In this document: one piece after another, positions 1-6,424 of the stretch | How the letters are laid out: the number at the start of each line of letters is the position of its first letter | Numbering within the stretch: the first letter of the stretch is position 1 | DNA from: a virus | Direction: 5' to 3' (one strand) | IMG/VR virus record: IMGVR_UViG_3300027336_000162 | Coordinates: 1 to 46,452 of that record | DNA: 46,452 nt | The notes under the pieces: model-generated | What the model saw: only the letters and a program-made list of their open reading frames with translations | Database searches by the model: none | What the model was told of the DNA's origin: nothing | Translations under genes and position numbers: made by a program

Positions 1-525
1 ATGAACTACGCCAACCTGCGCACCTACACCATCCTGGCCATTGTCCTTGTCGTGGCCTACACGCTGACCTTTGCCCGCAACGATGAGCAGGCCATCCTGA
101 ACATGGCCGTGGCCTGCGGCCTGCTCAACCTCGCTGGCGTCGTCTTTGGCATCCTGGCTGACCGGCAGCCCAAGCCGATGGCCGTGCCCCGAAATCCTGA
201 ACCGATCCGAGTTCTGGACTCGGCCTGGAACCCCGACAGCGTCGGCAACCCCGACTGCGCCCGGCACTGCGCCGGGGGCTGTGGTGGCATCCCTGGCATT
301 GTCGTGGGCTGCGGTGTGCTCGTGGACCGCGACTCGGGCGAGGTGCTGCACCTGGGCATGGGTGTGGGCCTGGGGGCTGACGTTGTCGGGGGCCGCGGCG
401 TTGTCGGGGACCGTGGCGTTGTCGTGGGGGCTGATGTTCGCAATGTCCTGGGGGCTGGCGTTGTCGGGGCCAGGTTCTGGGACGGTGCCAGCGCCAAAAA
501 CCTGCCCAAACTGGACGTGAATTGA
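1..525 (+). CDS. Hypothetical membrane protein with repeat-encoded tail
   Basis: The reading frame opens with ATG at the first base of the window, so an upstream start cannot be excluded. Residues about 8-25 and 33-52 are hydrophobic and look like two membrane helices, followed by a basic, proline-containing linker. From about residue 88 the protein becomes Gly/Val/Asp rich because the DNA carries degenerate copies of GTTGTCGGGG spaced mostly 18 nt apart. An antisense frame (57-572) is open over the same repeats but lacks a plausible start context. No family is recognised. The N-terminal half looks like a real protein; the tail may be repeat expansion. Confidence 0.5.
   Translation: MNYANLRTYTILAIVLVVAYTLTFARNDEQAILNMAVACGLLNLAGVVFGILADRQPKPMAVPRNPEPIRVLDSAWNPDSVGNPDCARHCAGGCGGIPGIVVGCGVLVDRDSGEVLHLGMGVGLGADVVGGRGVVGDRGVVVGADVRNVLGAGVVGARFWDGASAKNLPKLDVN
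382..469 (-). repeat. Degenerate tandem array of the CCCCGACAAC motif
   Basis: On the minus strand CCCCGACAAC occurs exactly at 382-391, 400-409 and 460-469, with decayed copies near 418 and 442. The spacing is 18, 18, about 24 and 18 nt. The same 10-mer recurs elsewhere in the element on both strands. Inside gene 1-525 the array encodes the Gly/Val-rich tail. Confidence 0.7.
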
Positions 526-547
526 TACTTTGCACCTATCTTTAACC

Positions 548-570
548 GGGGACAGATTGCCTTCGTCCCC
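548..570 (+). other. Stem-loop between the first two genes
   Basis: GGGGAC (548-553) pairs with GTCCCC (565-570) around an 11-nt loop. No T-run follows, so this is not a classical terminator. It lies 7 nt upstream of the first GATT hairpin and may isolate or stabilise the following transcript. Confidence 0.5.
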
Positions 571-576
571 ACTTCC

Positions 577-609
577 GACAGCGATTGCTGTCATGACTAG
601 GAGACCAAC
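577..609 (+). promoter_or_regulatory. GATT-loop hairpin leader, copy 1
   Basis: GACAGC (577-582), loop GATT (583-586) and GCTGTC (587-592) form a perfect 6-bp stem. The stem is preceded by TTCC and followed by A. The ribosome-binding segment CTAGGAGACCAAC follows and the ATG is at 610, 17 nt after the stem. This is the longest stem of the leader family described in the findings. Confidence 0.8.
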
Positions 610-879
610 ATGAGCCTGTACTTCGTCATGCGTCCGAGCGACGCCAACGACCCCTGCCCCGTGTTCACCCGGTACGGCCGCATGGCCGGCGACCTCAAGC
701 GTGCCCAGGCCACGGCGCGCAAGGTCAATGGCCGGGTGTACGCCACGGACGGCGCCGGCAACACCCTGGTGGCGGACTACTGGACCGCCCCGGCACCGAA
801 GCCCGAACGCCGCCCGTTCGCGGTGCACCAACGGGTGATGGCCGAGGCCGCCTTGTTCGGCCGCCTGGTGTGCAACTGA
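610..879 (+). CDS. Hypothetical small protein
   Basis: This 89-residue protein starts at an ATG with a good AGGAG site directly after the first GATT hairpin. It is basic, with a Lys/Arg-rich middle (KRAQATARKVNGRVYATD) and a proline-rich linker near residues 60-67. No membrane helix, metal site or known domain was seen. It stands alone, followed by about 600 nt without a credible gene. Confidence 0.7.
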   Translation: MSLYFVMRPSDANDPCPVFTRYGRMAGDLKRAQATARKVNGRVYATDGAGNTLVADYWTAPAPKPERRPFAVHQRVMAEAALFGRLVCN

Positions 880-880
880 G

Positions 881-945
881 CCCCGACAACGCCAGCGCCA
901 GGGCCAAAGTACACCGCCAGCGCCCCGACAACGCCAGCGCCAGGG
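881..945 (+). repeat. Pair of 23-bp direct repeats containing CCCCGACAACGCC
   Basis: Bases 881-903 and 923-945 are identical over 23 nt. Each begins with CCCCGACAACGCC and ends with CAGCGCCAGGG; the starts are 42 nt apart. They are the only non-coding pair of the dispersed motif and lie just after the stop codon of the preceding gene. Confidence 0.85.
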
Positions 946-963
946 ACAACCCACCCTGGCCCC

Positions 964-985
964 GTGTAGGAAATCCCACCTACAC
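964..985 (+). other. 7-bp hairpin with 8-nt loop
   Basis: GTGTAGG (964-970) pairs with CCTACAC (979-985). Part of the right arm belongs to the 12-mer CCACCTACACCC that recurs at 1332-1343. It could be a weak terminator, as no T-run follows, or part of a repeat-based control region. Confidence 0.45.
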
Positions 986-1186
986 CCGGGCTTGCCGTCC
1001 GTCCGACCGACGAATGGCAAGCCGCCGCCGCCCTACGCCCCCGACAGCGCCATCGCCCAAGCTCATCCCATATTGTGAAATGGCCCCCTTCGGACCCTTC
1101 CACAAGTGAGCTTCCACTCACCTCGGGTAAACCCTTACAAAAACAGCCCGTTTTCTCCCAAGCTGTTGATCTGTATGCCTACCCTT

Positions 1187-1310
1187 CCCAGTTATTTTTG
1201 CAAGGTTTTTTTGGAAAACACTTCTTTTTTTCAAAACTCATTTCACAATCTGAAAAGCGTTTTGAACTTTTCCGGGACCATCCTGGGAAAAATTTGCAAA
1301 AATAATTGGG
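1187..1310. repeat. AT-rich imperfect palindrome with nested inverted repeats
   Basis: The outer arms at 1187-1203 and 1294-1310 are inverted copies that match at 16 of 17 positions; their core is TTATTTTTGCAA. The inner arms TTCAAAAC (1230-1237) and GTTTTGAA (1259-1266) share the same axis near base 1248. CATTTCACAAT (1239-1249) crosses the axis and is an exact inverted copy of 1072-1082. The block is much richer in A and T than the surrounding sequence. An origin, a partition centromere or a divergent operator region would all fit. Confidence 0.7.
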
Positions 1311-1441
1311 CCCCCAAAACCCGGGTACTTTCCACCTACACCCAAAACTGTAGTACCCCGGGCCCAAACTGAGTACCTGTCGCCCCTGCGACTTGCCGCC
1401 CGGGACACCCTGAGCCGCGTGCTACAGTGCGCCCCGTTCCC

Positions 1442-1477
1442 GAGCCGATTGGCTCACCCCTTCGGAGTTCAACTTCC
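1442..1477 (+). promoter_or_regulatory. GATT-loop hairpin leader, copy 2
   Basis: GAGCC (1442-1446), GATT (1447-1450) and GGCTC (1451-1455) form a perfect stem preceded by CCC and followed by A. TTCGGAGTTCAAC follows and the ATG is at 1478. The extra TTCC before the ATG makes this spacing (22 nt) slightly longer than usual. It decides the start of the next gene at 1478 rather than at the upstream in-frame GTG at 1427. Confidence 0.8.
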
Positions 1478-1960
1478 ATGCCCCCTCTCGGCAACACCCT
1501 GCCGGTGCACGTCCGTGTGCCCGAGCCCGACCCCTCCAACTACTCCCTCTGGAAGCTGGTCCTGCACCGCTACACCGAGCGGATCTACGACCTGCGCGAC
1601 GAGCTCAGGGAGCTGCCCTACTGCCCCACCGTGTGCAACGTCCTGAAGTGGGTGTGGGGCCAGCAAGGGGAGTTGACCCAGGCCGAGTACACCCGGCTGT
1701 TCCACGTCATCATCGCCTTCATGGACGACGGCCTGGAGGGCCACCAGGTCTCCAGCGCGCACCTGCGCACCCTCACCGAGTGCGCCCAGCTCCAGCAGGC
1801 TTGGCCCTCGGACTTGAACTACCACGCCGCCAAGCACCGCGCCGAGTTCCGCTTGCGCTGGCTGCGCTGGCACGCCGGCCTTGAGATCGGTGGCCAGTTC
1901 CCCTGGGCCGCACGGGTTTTGGCCGACCCGCCCGCCCCAGAACCGAGTCAGGAGGCCTGA
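1478..1960 (+). CDS. PWA-motif family protein 1
   Basis: This 160-residue protein is the first member of a five-gene paralogous family. Residues 123-144 carry the family signature EFRLRWLRWHAGLEIG followed by FPWA. An upstream segment (AWPSDL, near residue 108) recurs in other members. The N-terminal two thirds look helical and contain W/L-rich segments. It begins at the ATG directly after the GATT leader, and the next family gene starts 1 nt after its stop. No function is known. A small, expanded, soluble protein family next to a control region suggests host-takeover or regulatory roles, but that is inference. Confidence 0.75.
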   Translation: MPPLGNTLPVHVRVPEPDPSNYSLWKLVLHRYTERIYDLRDELRELPYCPTVCNVLKWVWGQQGELTQAEYTRLFHVIIAFMDDGLEGHQVSSAHLRTLTECAQLQQAWPSDLNYHAAKHRAEFRLRWLRWHAGLEIGGQFPWAARVLADPPAPEPSQEA

Positions 1961-1961
1961 G

Positions 1962-2357
1962 ATGAACCTGACCCCTGAACAGCGCGCCGAGGCTCTGCCC
2001 AACCCAGACAACGCCGAGGTCTGGCGCCGCGTGCTCGACTGCTACGGCGACTTCGCGCCTGACTACCGCGGATACATCTGCGATCACCTCGCCAAGTGCA
2101 ACCGCGACGGCGTGATCTCCTGGCCCGAGCGGTGCGAACTCGAAGCCGAGGTGAACCTGTTCCTGTCGCCGCCGTTGTCGGGGAACTGGGCCGCCGTCAC
2201 CCTGACGAACGCCGCGCAGCAGGCCCTCAAGTGGCCAGCCGACCTGTGCGTCGACTGGGCCCCCGACTGCGTCGAGTTCCGCCGCCGCTGGATGCGCTGG
2301 CGCGCTGGCCTGCCACACCGGGCGCTGCCCTGGGCTGACGCCCTGGCCAAGATCTGA
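1962..2357 (+). CDS. PWA-motif family protein 2
   Basis: This 131-residue protein starts at the ATG after AGGAGG (1950-1955), 1 nt beyond the stop of the preceding paralogue. Its N-terminus NPDNAEVWRRVL matches the fourth one-domain member (3785-4198), and the signature EFRRRWMRWRAGL followed by LPWA lies at 105-125. The middle contains YICDHL and DGVISWPERCEL, matching YLC...GLIT..E in the paralogue. The order therefore appears to be W-x-x-VL, YxC-x-x-L, G-hydrophobic-I, then the FRxRF/W block. Confidence 0.75.
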   Translation: MNLTPEQRAEALPNPDNAEVWRRVLDCYGDFAPDYRGYICDHLAKCNRDGVISWPERCELEAEVNLFLSPPLSGNWAAVTLTNAAQQALKWPADLCVDWAPDCVEFRRRWMRWRAGLPHRALPWADALAKI

Positions 2358-2373
2358 AACCAACCCCCATCCC

Positions 2374-2420
2374 CGAGCGATTGCTCGACCGCCGGCACGA
2401 CCGGCATTTAGGAGACCATC
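2374..2420 (+). promoter_or_regulatory. GATT-loop hairpin leader, copy 3, with a second hairpin
   Basis: CGAGC (2374-2378), GATT (2379-2382) and GCTCG (2383-2387) form the family stem, preceded by CCC and followed by A. Uniquely, a second 5-bp hairpin, GCCGG (2391-2395) with CCGGC (2401-2405), is inserted before the ribosome-binding segment TTTAGGAGACCATC. The ATG at 2421 is therefore 33 nt from the first stem but 15 nt from the second. Confidence 0.8.
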
Positions 2421-3176
2421 ATGAGCATTCCCACGCCCTGGAACGCCGTTCGCCACCACCTGGAGGCCATGGCCCGCATCCCCGAGGAGGCCGGTCGCAC
2501 CACGCTGGCCAGCGCCCTGGCCGACATGCTGGAGACCCGCGCGCTGCACCCCCGCCAATTCAGGTTCGCCCAGGCCGAGTTGCAGGCGTACCAGCGCGGC
2601 GCCAGCACCCTGACGCTGGCCGCCATGGCGGACGGGGCGTTCCCAGCCAGCCTTGACCCCCTGAACTTCCGCCACCGCCAGGTCTTCGAGATTGAGTTCG
2701 TCTCGTGGCTGTCGGGGTTCTCGGACGGCGCGGACTTGCCCTGGGCGGCTGGGGGGCGGCGCTCCTTCACCTTCACGGAGTCCCGCTGCTCGCCTGAGCT
2801 TTGGGGCAAGCTGGCTGACGTGTACACGGGGTGGAGCCCGGACGGCTCCACGGTCGAGTACCTGTGCCATGCCGTGGAGGATCTGGAGGCTGAAGGGGTG
2901 GTCGACGAGGTTGAGGCCCGCGACCTCCGCGCCGAGATCGACTCCTACGTGAACCCGATCGAGTCGCCCGACTACTTCTCCTACCTCAGCTCGTGGGCGC
3001 TGATCTCCGGGGCGTACCCCGAGGACCTGGTGGAAGTGGGCCTCCATGCACACGCTGCGTTCCGGCTGCGCTTCGTTAACTGGAAGGCCGGGCGACCCCT
3101 CGGGCCGCTGCCCTGGGCGCAGAACGACTTGCCGGCCGTGCACCTGATCCAGCCCGAGGAGGTGACCCATGCCTGA
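2421..3176 (+). CDS. PWA-motif family protein 3, two-domain
   Basis: At 251 residues this is about twice the length of its paralogues and carries the signature twice. The first is diverged (FEIEFVSWLSGF then LPWA, residues 89-109) and the second is typical (FRLRFVNWKAG then LPWA, 214-233). The second half also repeats the YLC...DEVEARDLRAEI block of the family. This looks like an internal duplication or fusion with a decaying first copy. The next family gene overlaps its end by 8 nt. Confidence 0.8.
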   Translation: MSIPTPWNAVRHHLEAMARIPEEAGRTTLASALADMLETRALHPRQFRFAQAELQAYQRGASTLTLAAMADGAFPASLDPLNFRHRQVFEIEFVSWLSGFSDGADLPWAAGGRRSFTFTESRCSPELWGKLADVYTGWSPDGSTVEYLCHAVEDLEAEGVVDEVEARDLRAEIDSYVNPIESPDYFSYLSSWALISGAYPEDLVEVGLHAHAAFRLRFVNWKAGRPLGPLPWAQNDLPAVHLIQPEEVTHA

Positions 3177-3522
3177 CGCCGAACTGCAAAGGCTCTGGGG
3201 CCTGGTGCTGGTGGAGTTCAACAAGCAGGCGGCAGATCGGTACCCGAACTGCCCCGCCCTGTGCTATGTGATGAGCGGTATGAGGTTCTCCCGTACCCTC
3301 ACGGCGGAGGGGCACGTGGAGCTGCTGCGGGACATTGGCCCGTTCCTGCAATCCCGAGGCTTCCTGCACCGGGCCGCCATCGACACTGAGGCCTGGCCAC
3401 CTGACCTCTACGCCGCGAACTCGCTGCACAGGGCGGAGTTCCGGCGCCGGTTCGTGTGCTGGCGCGCAGGGCTTGAGATCGGCGGGCCGCTGCCATGGGC
3501 TGAGCAACAGGGGGGTGTGTGA
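3169..3522 (+). CDS. PWA-motif family protein 4
   Basis: This 117-residue protein overlaps the two-domain paralogue by 8 nt and is preceded by GAGGAGGTG within that gene. The signature EFRRRFVCWRAGLEIG followed by LPWA is at 90-111 and is closest to member 1, with which it also shares AWPxDL and an HRAEF lead-in. It ends in a Gly-rich tail. Its stop codon shares a base with the start of the following membrane protein (TGATG). Confidence 0.75.
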   Translation: MPDAELQRLWGLVLVEFNKQAADRYPNCPALCYVMSGMRFSRTLTAEGHVELLRDIGPFLQSRGFLHRAAIDTEAWPPDLYAANSLHRAEFRRRFVCWRAGLEIGGPLPWAEQQGGV

Positions 3523-3740
3523 TGGGCCCGGAATTGCCCCTGCCCCTGACCGAGTTGCAGGCCCTCAAGCTGATCACCGTTGGCTCACTGATCGGCATCT
3601 CCATCGCGGTGCGCGCCACCTGGGATGAGGGCTGGTGGGCCAGAACCTTCGGCGCCCTGCTTGGCTTCGCGGCTGGGTCCGCGTTCGCCGTGATTCTGTG
3701 GCTGTTGACCAACGGGGTCATCCTCCTGTTCACCACCTGA
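3522..3740 (+). CDS. Small two-helix membrane protein
   Basis: This 72-residue protein starts at the ATG in TGATG shared with the preceding stop. Two hydrophobic segments (about 15-29 and 42-69) are separated by a short loop containing WDEGWW. No signal peptidase site or family is recognised. Translational coupling to the PWA-motif gene suggests co-expression. Small phage inner-membrane proteins of this kind can be holin-like or exclusion proteins, but nothing specific supports either. Confidence 0.65.
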   Translation: MGPELPLPLTELQALKLITVGSLIGISIAVRATWDEGWWARTFGALLGFAAGSAFAVILWLLTNGVILLFTT

Positions 3741-3751
3741 TTTCAACCCCC

Positions 3752-3784
3752 GGCCCGATTGGGCCAAGCCTTAGGAGTCCAACC
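3752..3784 (+). promoter_or_regulatory. GATT-loop hairpin leader, copy 4
   Basis: GGCCC (3752-3756), GATT (3757-3760) and GGGCC (3761-3765) form a perfect stem preceded by CCC and followed by A. CTTAGGAGTCCAACC leads to the ATG at 3785, 19 nt after the stem. It heads the long coupled block 3785-8632. Confidence 0.8.
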
Positions 3785-4198
3785 ATGAACACCGAGAACG
3801 GGTGGCGCGTTCCTGCGCCCAACCCCGACAACGCCGCCGCCTGGGAGCGCGTCCTGCATTTCCTGCAAGAGAGCATTGCAGAGATGATGCCCGCTTACCT
3901 GTGCATCGTCCTGGAGGTCGCAGGGGACCGGGGACTCATCACCCAGGACGAGGAGATCGCCCTGCGCCAGGAGCTGGAGTGGTTCCTGAGCCTGCCGGGG
4001 AGGATGGACGAGAAGCACCCCCTGCGCTGCGGGTTCATCACCAGGGCCGCTGACCGGGTCGGCGCCTGGCCCAACGACACGAACTCGGGCGACGAGTTCC
4101 GGGTTCGGTTCGTGCGCTGGCGCGCTGGCCTGACCACGGACGGTGACTTTCCCTGGGCGCGCTGGCCGCAATGCGAGACGCTGAGGGTGAGCGCGTGA
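3785..4198 (+). CDS. PWA-motif family protein 5
   Basis: This 137-residue protein starts at the ATG after the GATT leader. The N-terminal NPDNAAAWERVL aligns with member 2, followed by AYLCIVLE, a GLITQDEEIALRQELEWFL block, AWPND, and the signature EFRVRFVRWRAGL then FPWA at 104-125. It is separated from the other four family genes by the small membrane protein and a hairpin leader. The next gene overlaps its stop. Confidence 0.75.
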   Translation: MNTENGWRVPAPNPDNAAAWERVLHFLQESIAEMMPAYLCIVLEVAGDRGLITQDEEIALRQELEWFLSLPGRMDEKHPLRCGFITRAADRVGAWPNDTNSGDEFRVRFVRWRAGLTTDGDFPWARWPQCETLRVSA

Positions 4199-4389
4199 AG
4201 GTGACCCCCTGCGAGACGTGTGAGCACCGAGCGCACCCGGTGAGCCCGGGCGACTGGTGCCGCATCCACAAAGTCAAGCTCAAGCCGGCGTGTGTGCACC
4301 ACTCCGACAAGCATGAGCGTTTCAAGGCCCAGCGCGTGGAGCTGTTCCGCGCCCGGGCCAAACCCTCCGAGAGAAAGGAACCCCAGTGA
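4195..4389 (+). CDS. Cysteine-rich small protein, possible zinc finger
   Basis: The frame is open from an ATG at 4171, but the GTG at 4195 overlaps the preceding stop (GTGA) and has GAGGG upstream, so I prefer 4195 (64 residues). The N-terminus has CETC, followed by WCRIH and CVHH, a Cys/His pattern that could bind zinc. The C-terminus is basic. No family is assigned. Confidence 0.55.
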   Translation: MKVTPCETCEHRAHPVSPGDWCRIHKVKLKPACVHHSDKHERFKAQRVELFRARAKPSERKEPQ

Positions 4390-4901
4390 ACCAGATGACA
4401 CAAGCCCTCGTGAACGCCAACGTGCCGATGCCCGCCCTGAACAGGCGCATCTGGCAGGTGCTCAAGGACAAGGGCGAAGCCACGGCCGCATCGCTTGCCC
4501 GCACCCTGGGCGTGGCCCCGGCTTCGGTCTCCTCGATGTGCAGCCGCATGCTGCGCCGAAAGATGCTTGAGCACCGCACCCAGACGGTGAAGGCCCGCGT
4601 GGGCAATGGCTGGGGTGAGCGCAGGGTCAGCCTGTACCGGGTGCCGCCAGGGATGCTGGAGTTCGAGCTGCTGCCCGAGCCGGCGGACCACGACCAGCCG
4701 CGCCGGGGTCGGGGCCGCCCCCGTGTCGTGGTCCCCGCCACGTATGGCGCCCCCATCGTGGTGGGCGAGGTGCCGCGCGCCGAGACCACGGCCAAGGTGC
4801 GCCAGCAGGAGGACGTCCTGGACCTGGTGGCGCACCTGCGACTGAGCGAGCTGCGCGCCCTCCAGGTGCGCCTCAACGAGATTTTCAAGGAGACCGCATG
4901 A
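4386..4901 (+). CDS. Winged-helix protein with an AT-hook-like motif
   Basis: This 171-residue protein starts at the GTG that overlaps the previous stop (GTGA), with AAGGAA 5 nt upstream. Residues about 20-62 match a MarR/ArsR-type winged helix (RIWQVLKDKGEATAASLART, then LGVAPASVSSMCSRML). Residues 106-113 read RRGRGRPR, a canonical AT-hook core. The C-terminal 40 residues look helical. A DNA-binding role is likely. The AT-rich palindrome at 1187-1310 is an attractive but untested target. Confidence 0.75.
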   Translation: MNQMTQALVNANVPMPALNRRIWQVLKDKGEATAASLARTLGVAPASVSSMCSRMLRRKMLEHRTQTVKARVGNGWGERRVSLYRVPPGMLEFELLPEPADHDQPRRGRGRPRVVVPATYGAPIVVGEVPRAETTAKVRQQEDVLDLVAHLRLSELRALQVRLNEIFKETA

Positions 4902-5119
4902 GCCAACCCAAACCCCACATCATCGCGAAGGTCAGCCTCATGCCGGGCACCTCGGTGCGCGAGGCCGTCACGGACGCCCTCTACCTCGCCCGAGAGCTTG
5001 AGTGCTACGTCGAGTTCGATTTCAACGGCCGCTACTGCCTGGTGAGTCCCAACGACAGCCTGGACAAGAAGGTGGAAGCCCTCAGTGTTTCGCTGGGCCT
5101 GTCCCAGCCCAAGGAGTGA
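4898..5119 (+). CDS. Hypothetical small protein
   Basis: This 73-residue protein overlaps the preceding winged-helix gene at ATGA. It has a predicted beta-alpha-beta pattern (IIAKVSLM, VREAVTDALYLAREL, CYVEFDFNGRYCLVS) that resembles many small phage proteins. No motif identifies its function. It precedes the next gene by 2 nt. Confidence 0.65.
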   Translation: MSQPKPHIIAKVSLMPGTSVREAVTDALYLARELECYVEFDFNGRYCLVSPNDSLDKKVEALSVSLGLSQPKE

Positions 5120-5121
5120 AC

Positions 5122-5556
5122 ATGCCCAAACGCAAAGTGATCGCCCGCCTGGGCGAGCAAGTTTTCACCCGCACCACGGACCGCGACTACAAGTTCGTGC
5201 TGGTGGGGCGCAAGGACCCCGAGAGCCTGTTCCAGGCCCGCAAGCGCAGCATCCTCGACTACGCCGAGCGCGACTGGGCAACGGTCTGCACGCTGGCGGA
5301 TGGCAGCCACCCCAAGCTGCACCTGTACGACGAGGCTGAGATCGCCGAGGCCAAGCTCAACCGGGACATGGGCCGCGAGGCTTGGCTTCAGTCCCGCATC
5401 GAACGCACGCTGGGGGTCATCCGCAACGACAGCTACCCCTGGGTGGCGCTGACCTGGGCCAGCCGCCGCGACCTGGTGGAGAGCCAGCACCGGCGCTACA
5501 GCGCCGAGGCGTACTGCATGGCCGAACTCAAGATCCTGCCCGTGGAGGTGATGTGA
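5122..5556 (+). CDS. Hypothetical protein
   Basis: The 144-residue frame starts at the ATG after AAGGAGTGAAC; the upstream open frame overlaps the preceding gene and is ignored. The protein is basic at its N-terminus and contains several Trp and Tyr residues (WATVCTL, YPWVALTWASR). No domain is recognised. Its stop shares a base with the next start. Confidence 0.65.
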   Translation: MPKRKVIARLGEQVFTRTTDRDYKFVLVGRKDPESLFQARKRSILDYAERDWATVCTLADGSHPKLHLYDEAEIAEAKLNRDMGREAWLQSRIERTLGVIRNDSYPWVALTWASRRDLVESQHRRYSAEAYCMAELKILPVEVM

Positions 5557-6224
5557 TGATCGACCCCGACAACGTCAAGAGCCTCTACGACGTCACCGGC
5601 AGCGTGAACGACATGAACACGGTGCTGGTGAACCGGGCCGAGCTGGCCGAGCTGGTGGAGAGCTGCGAGGCGCTGCGCCAGGGCCTGGCCCACCTGCATG
5701 CGCTCCTGGCATCGGCGACCCGGGTGCCGGCAGCCTGGCGCTACAAGCCTGGCGACCAGCTGCCGTGGCCAGCGTTCACCGAGCACGAGGGCATCGCGCT
5801 GGCCCACGGCATCGACGGGACGGTGACCCCGCTCTACGACATGAGCCGGGTCCTGGAGGAGGTGCCGGGCATGGTTCTGCGCCTGGCCCAGATCGCGAAC
5901 CAGTTCGATGACCCCGAGCAGAACGCGATCCCAGCCGACAGCCCGGAGGCCGACTACCTCATGTTGGTGGACGCCCTCCAGCACGGGTTCACCCACATCG
6001 ACGACGACGGCCACGTCTACGTGTGCACCAGCCGACAAGTCGTCGCCCTGATGCAAGCCTGCGTGGACCACGGCGCCCGGGTGCGCCAGCGCCTGGAGAC
6101 GGTGCTGAAGGACAAGAACCCCACGATCGTGCCGGGCGAAGGCCACGAGCTTGACGCGTGGGAGCATGGGTTCAACGCGGGTGTCGCCGACACCGTGGCA
6201 CTGATCAACAAGGAGTTGCTGTGA
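5556..6224 (+). CDS. Hypothetical protein
   Basis: This 222-residue protein starts at the ATG overlapping the preceding stop, with GGAGGTG upstream. Its first residues MIDPDNVKSLYD encode one copy of the dispersed CCCCGACAAC motif. It is largely helical by composition (AELAELVESCEALRQGLAHL) and moderately acidic. The C-terminus ends in GFNAGVADTVALINKELL, a pattern common in phage proteins with a GFNAG segment. Function unknown. Confidence 0.65.
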   Translation: MIDPDNVKSLYDVTGSVNDMNTVLVNRAELAELVESCEALRQGLAHLHALLASATRVPAAWRYKPGDQLPWPAFTEHEGIALAHGIDGTVTPLYDMSRVLEEVPGMVLRLAQIANQFDDPEQNAIPADSPEADYLMLVDALQHGFTHIDDDGHVYVCTSRQVVALMQACVDHGARVRQRLETVLKDKNPTIVPGEGHELDAWEHGFNAGVADTVALINKELL

Positions 6225-6424
6225 GACCCACCAGACTTGGCCTTGCCGCCCTGGCAGCCGTCGCCGCGGGGCTCGGTAGCCCCATCGCACTGAGTGCCAG
6301 CCCGAGCCTGTGGGACCCGATTCCGATCCCGGGCCTGGACCTGGTGAAGCCTTCCCAGCGGTGCCGCAGCAAGCGAGGCACCCACAAGCAGAACGCCCGC
6401 CGGGCGAAGAAAGGACGCGCATGA
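6221..6424 (+). CDS. Small exported or membrane-anchored basic protein
   Basis: This 67-residue frame starts at a GTG overlapping the preceding stop (GTGA), with AAGGAG 6 nt upstream. Residues 1-26 (RPTRLGLAALAAVAAGLGSP) look like a signal peptide or single anchor with an Ala-rich core. The last 20 residues are very basic (KRGTHKQNARRAKKGRA). It could be a small envelope protein; no family is recognised. Confidence 0.55.
   Translation: MRPTRLGLAALAAVAAGLGSPIALSASPSLWDPIPIPGLDLVKPSQRCRSKRGTHKQNARRAKKGRA

Larger units (their letters stand above)
880..1477. other. Non-coding region with repeats: candidate origin or control region
   Basis: No credible gene lies here; the short open frames at 1075-1372 have no ribosome-binding site and cross the AT-rich core. 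The region holds two 23-bp direct repeats (881-903, 923-945), a GTGTAGG/CCTACAC hairpin (964-985), a CTTGCC/GGCAAG inverted repeat (991-1021), a 12-bp direct repeat CCACCTACACCC (976-987, 1332-1343), ATTGTGAAATG (1072-1082) inverted at 1239-1249, and a 124-bp AT-rich imperfect palindrome (1187-1310). An AT-rich island with nested dyads inside GC-rich DNA suggests an origin, a partition site or a strong regulatory region. Confidence 0.6.

Noticed and set aside
57-572. Antisense Pro/Thr-rich open frame of 171 codons across the first gene
   Set aside because: It arises from the repeat array read in reverse; the plus frame has a credible membrane-protein start. Not fully excluded.
881-945. CRISPR-like repeats
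   Set aside because: Only two direct repeats with a 19-nt gap, no array, no cas genes and no dyad in the repeat.
1075-1372. Two overlapping plus-strand open frames in the AT-rich region
   Set aside because: No ribosome-binding site, composition unlike the other genes, and they run through the palindrome and repeats.
1773-3224. Minus-strand open frame of 483 codons
   Set aside because: It crosses four plus-strand genes that form a clear paralogous family with proper starts and leaders.
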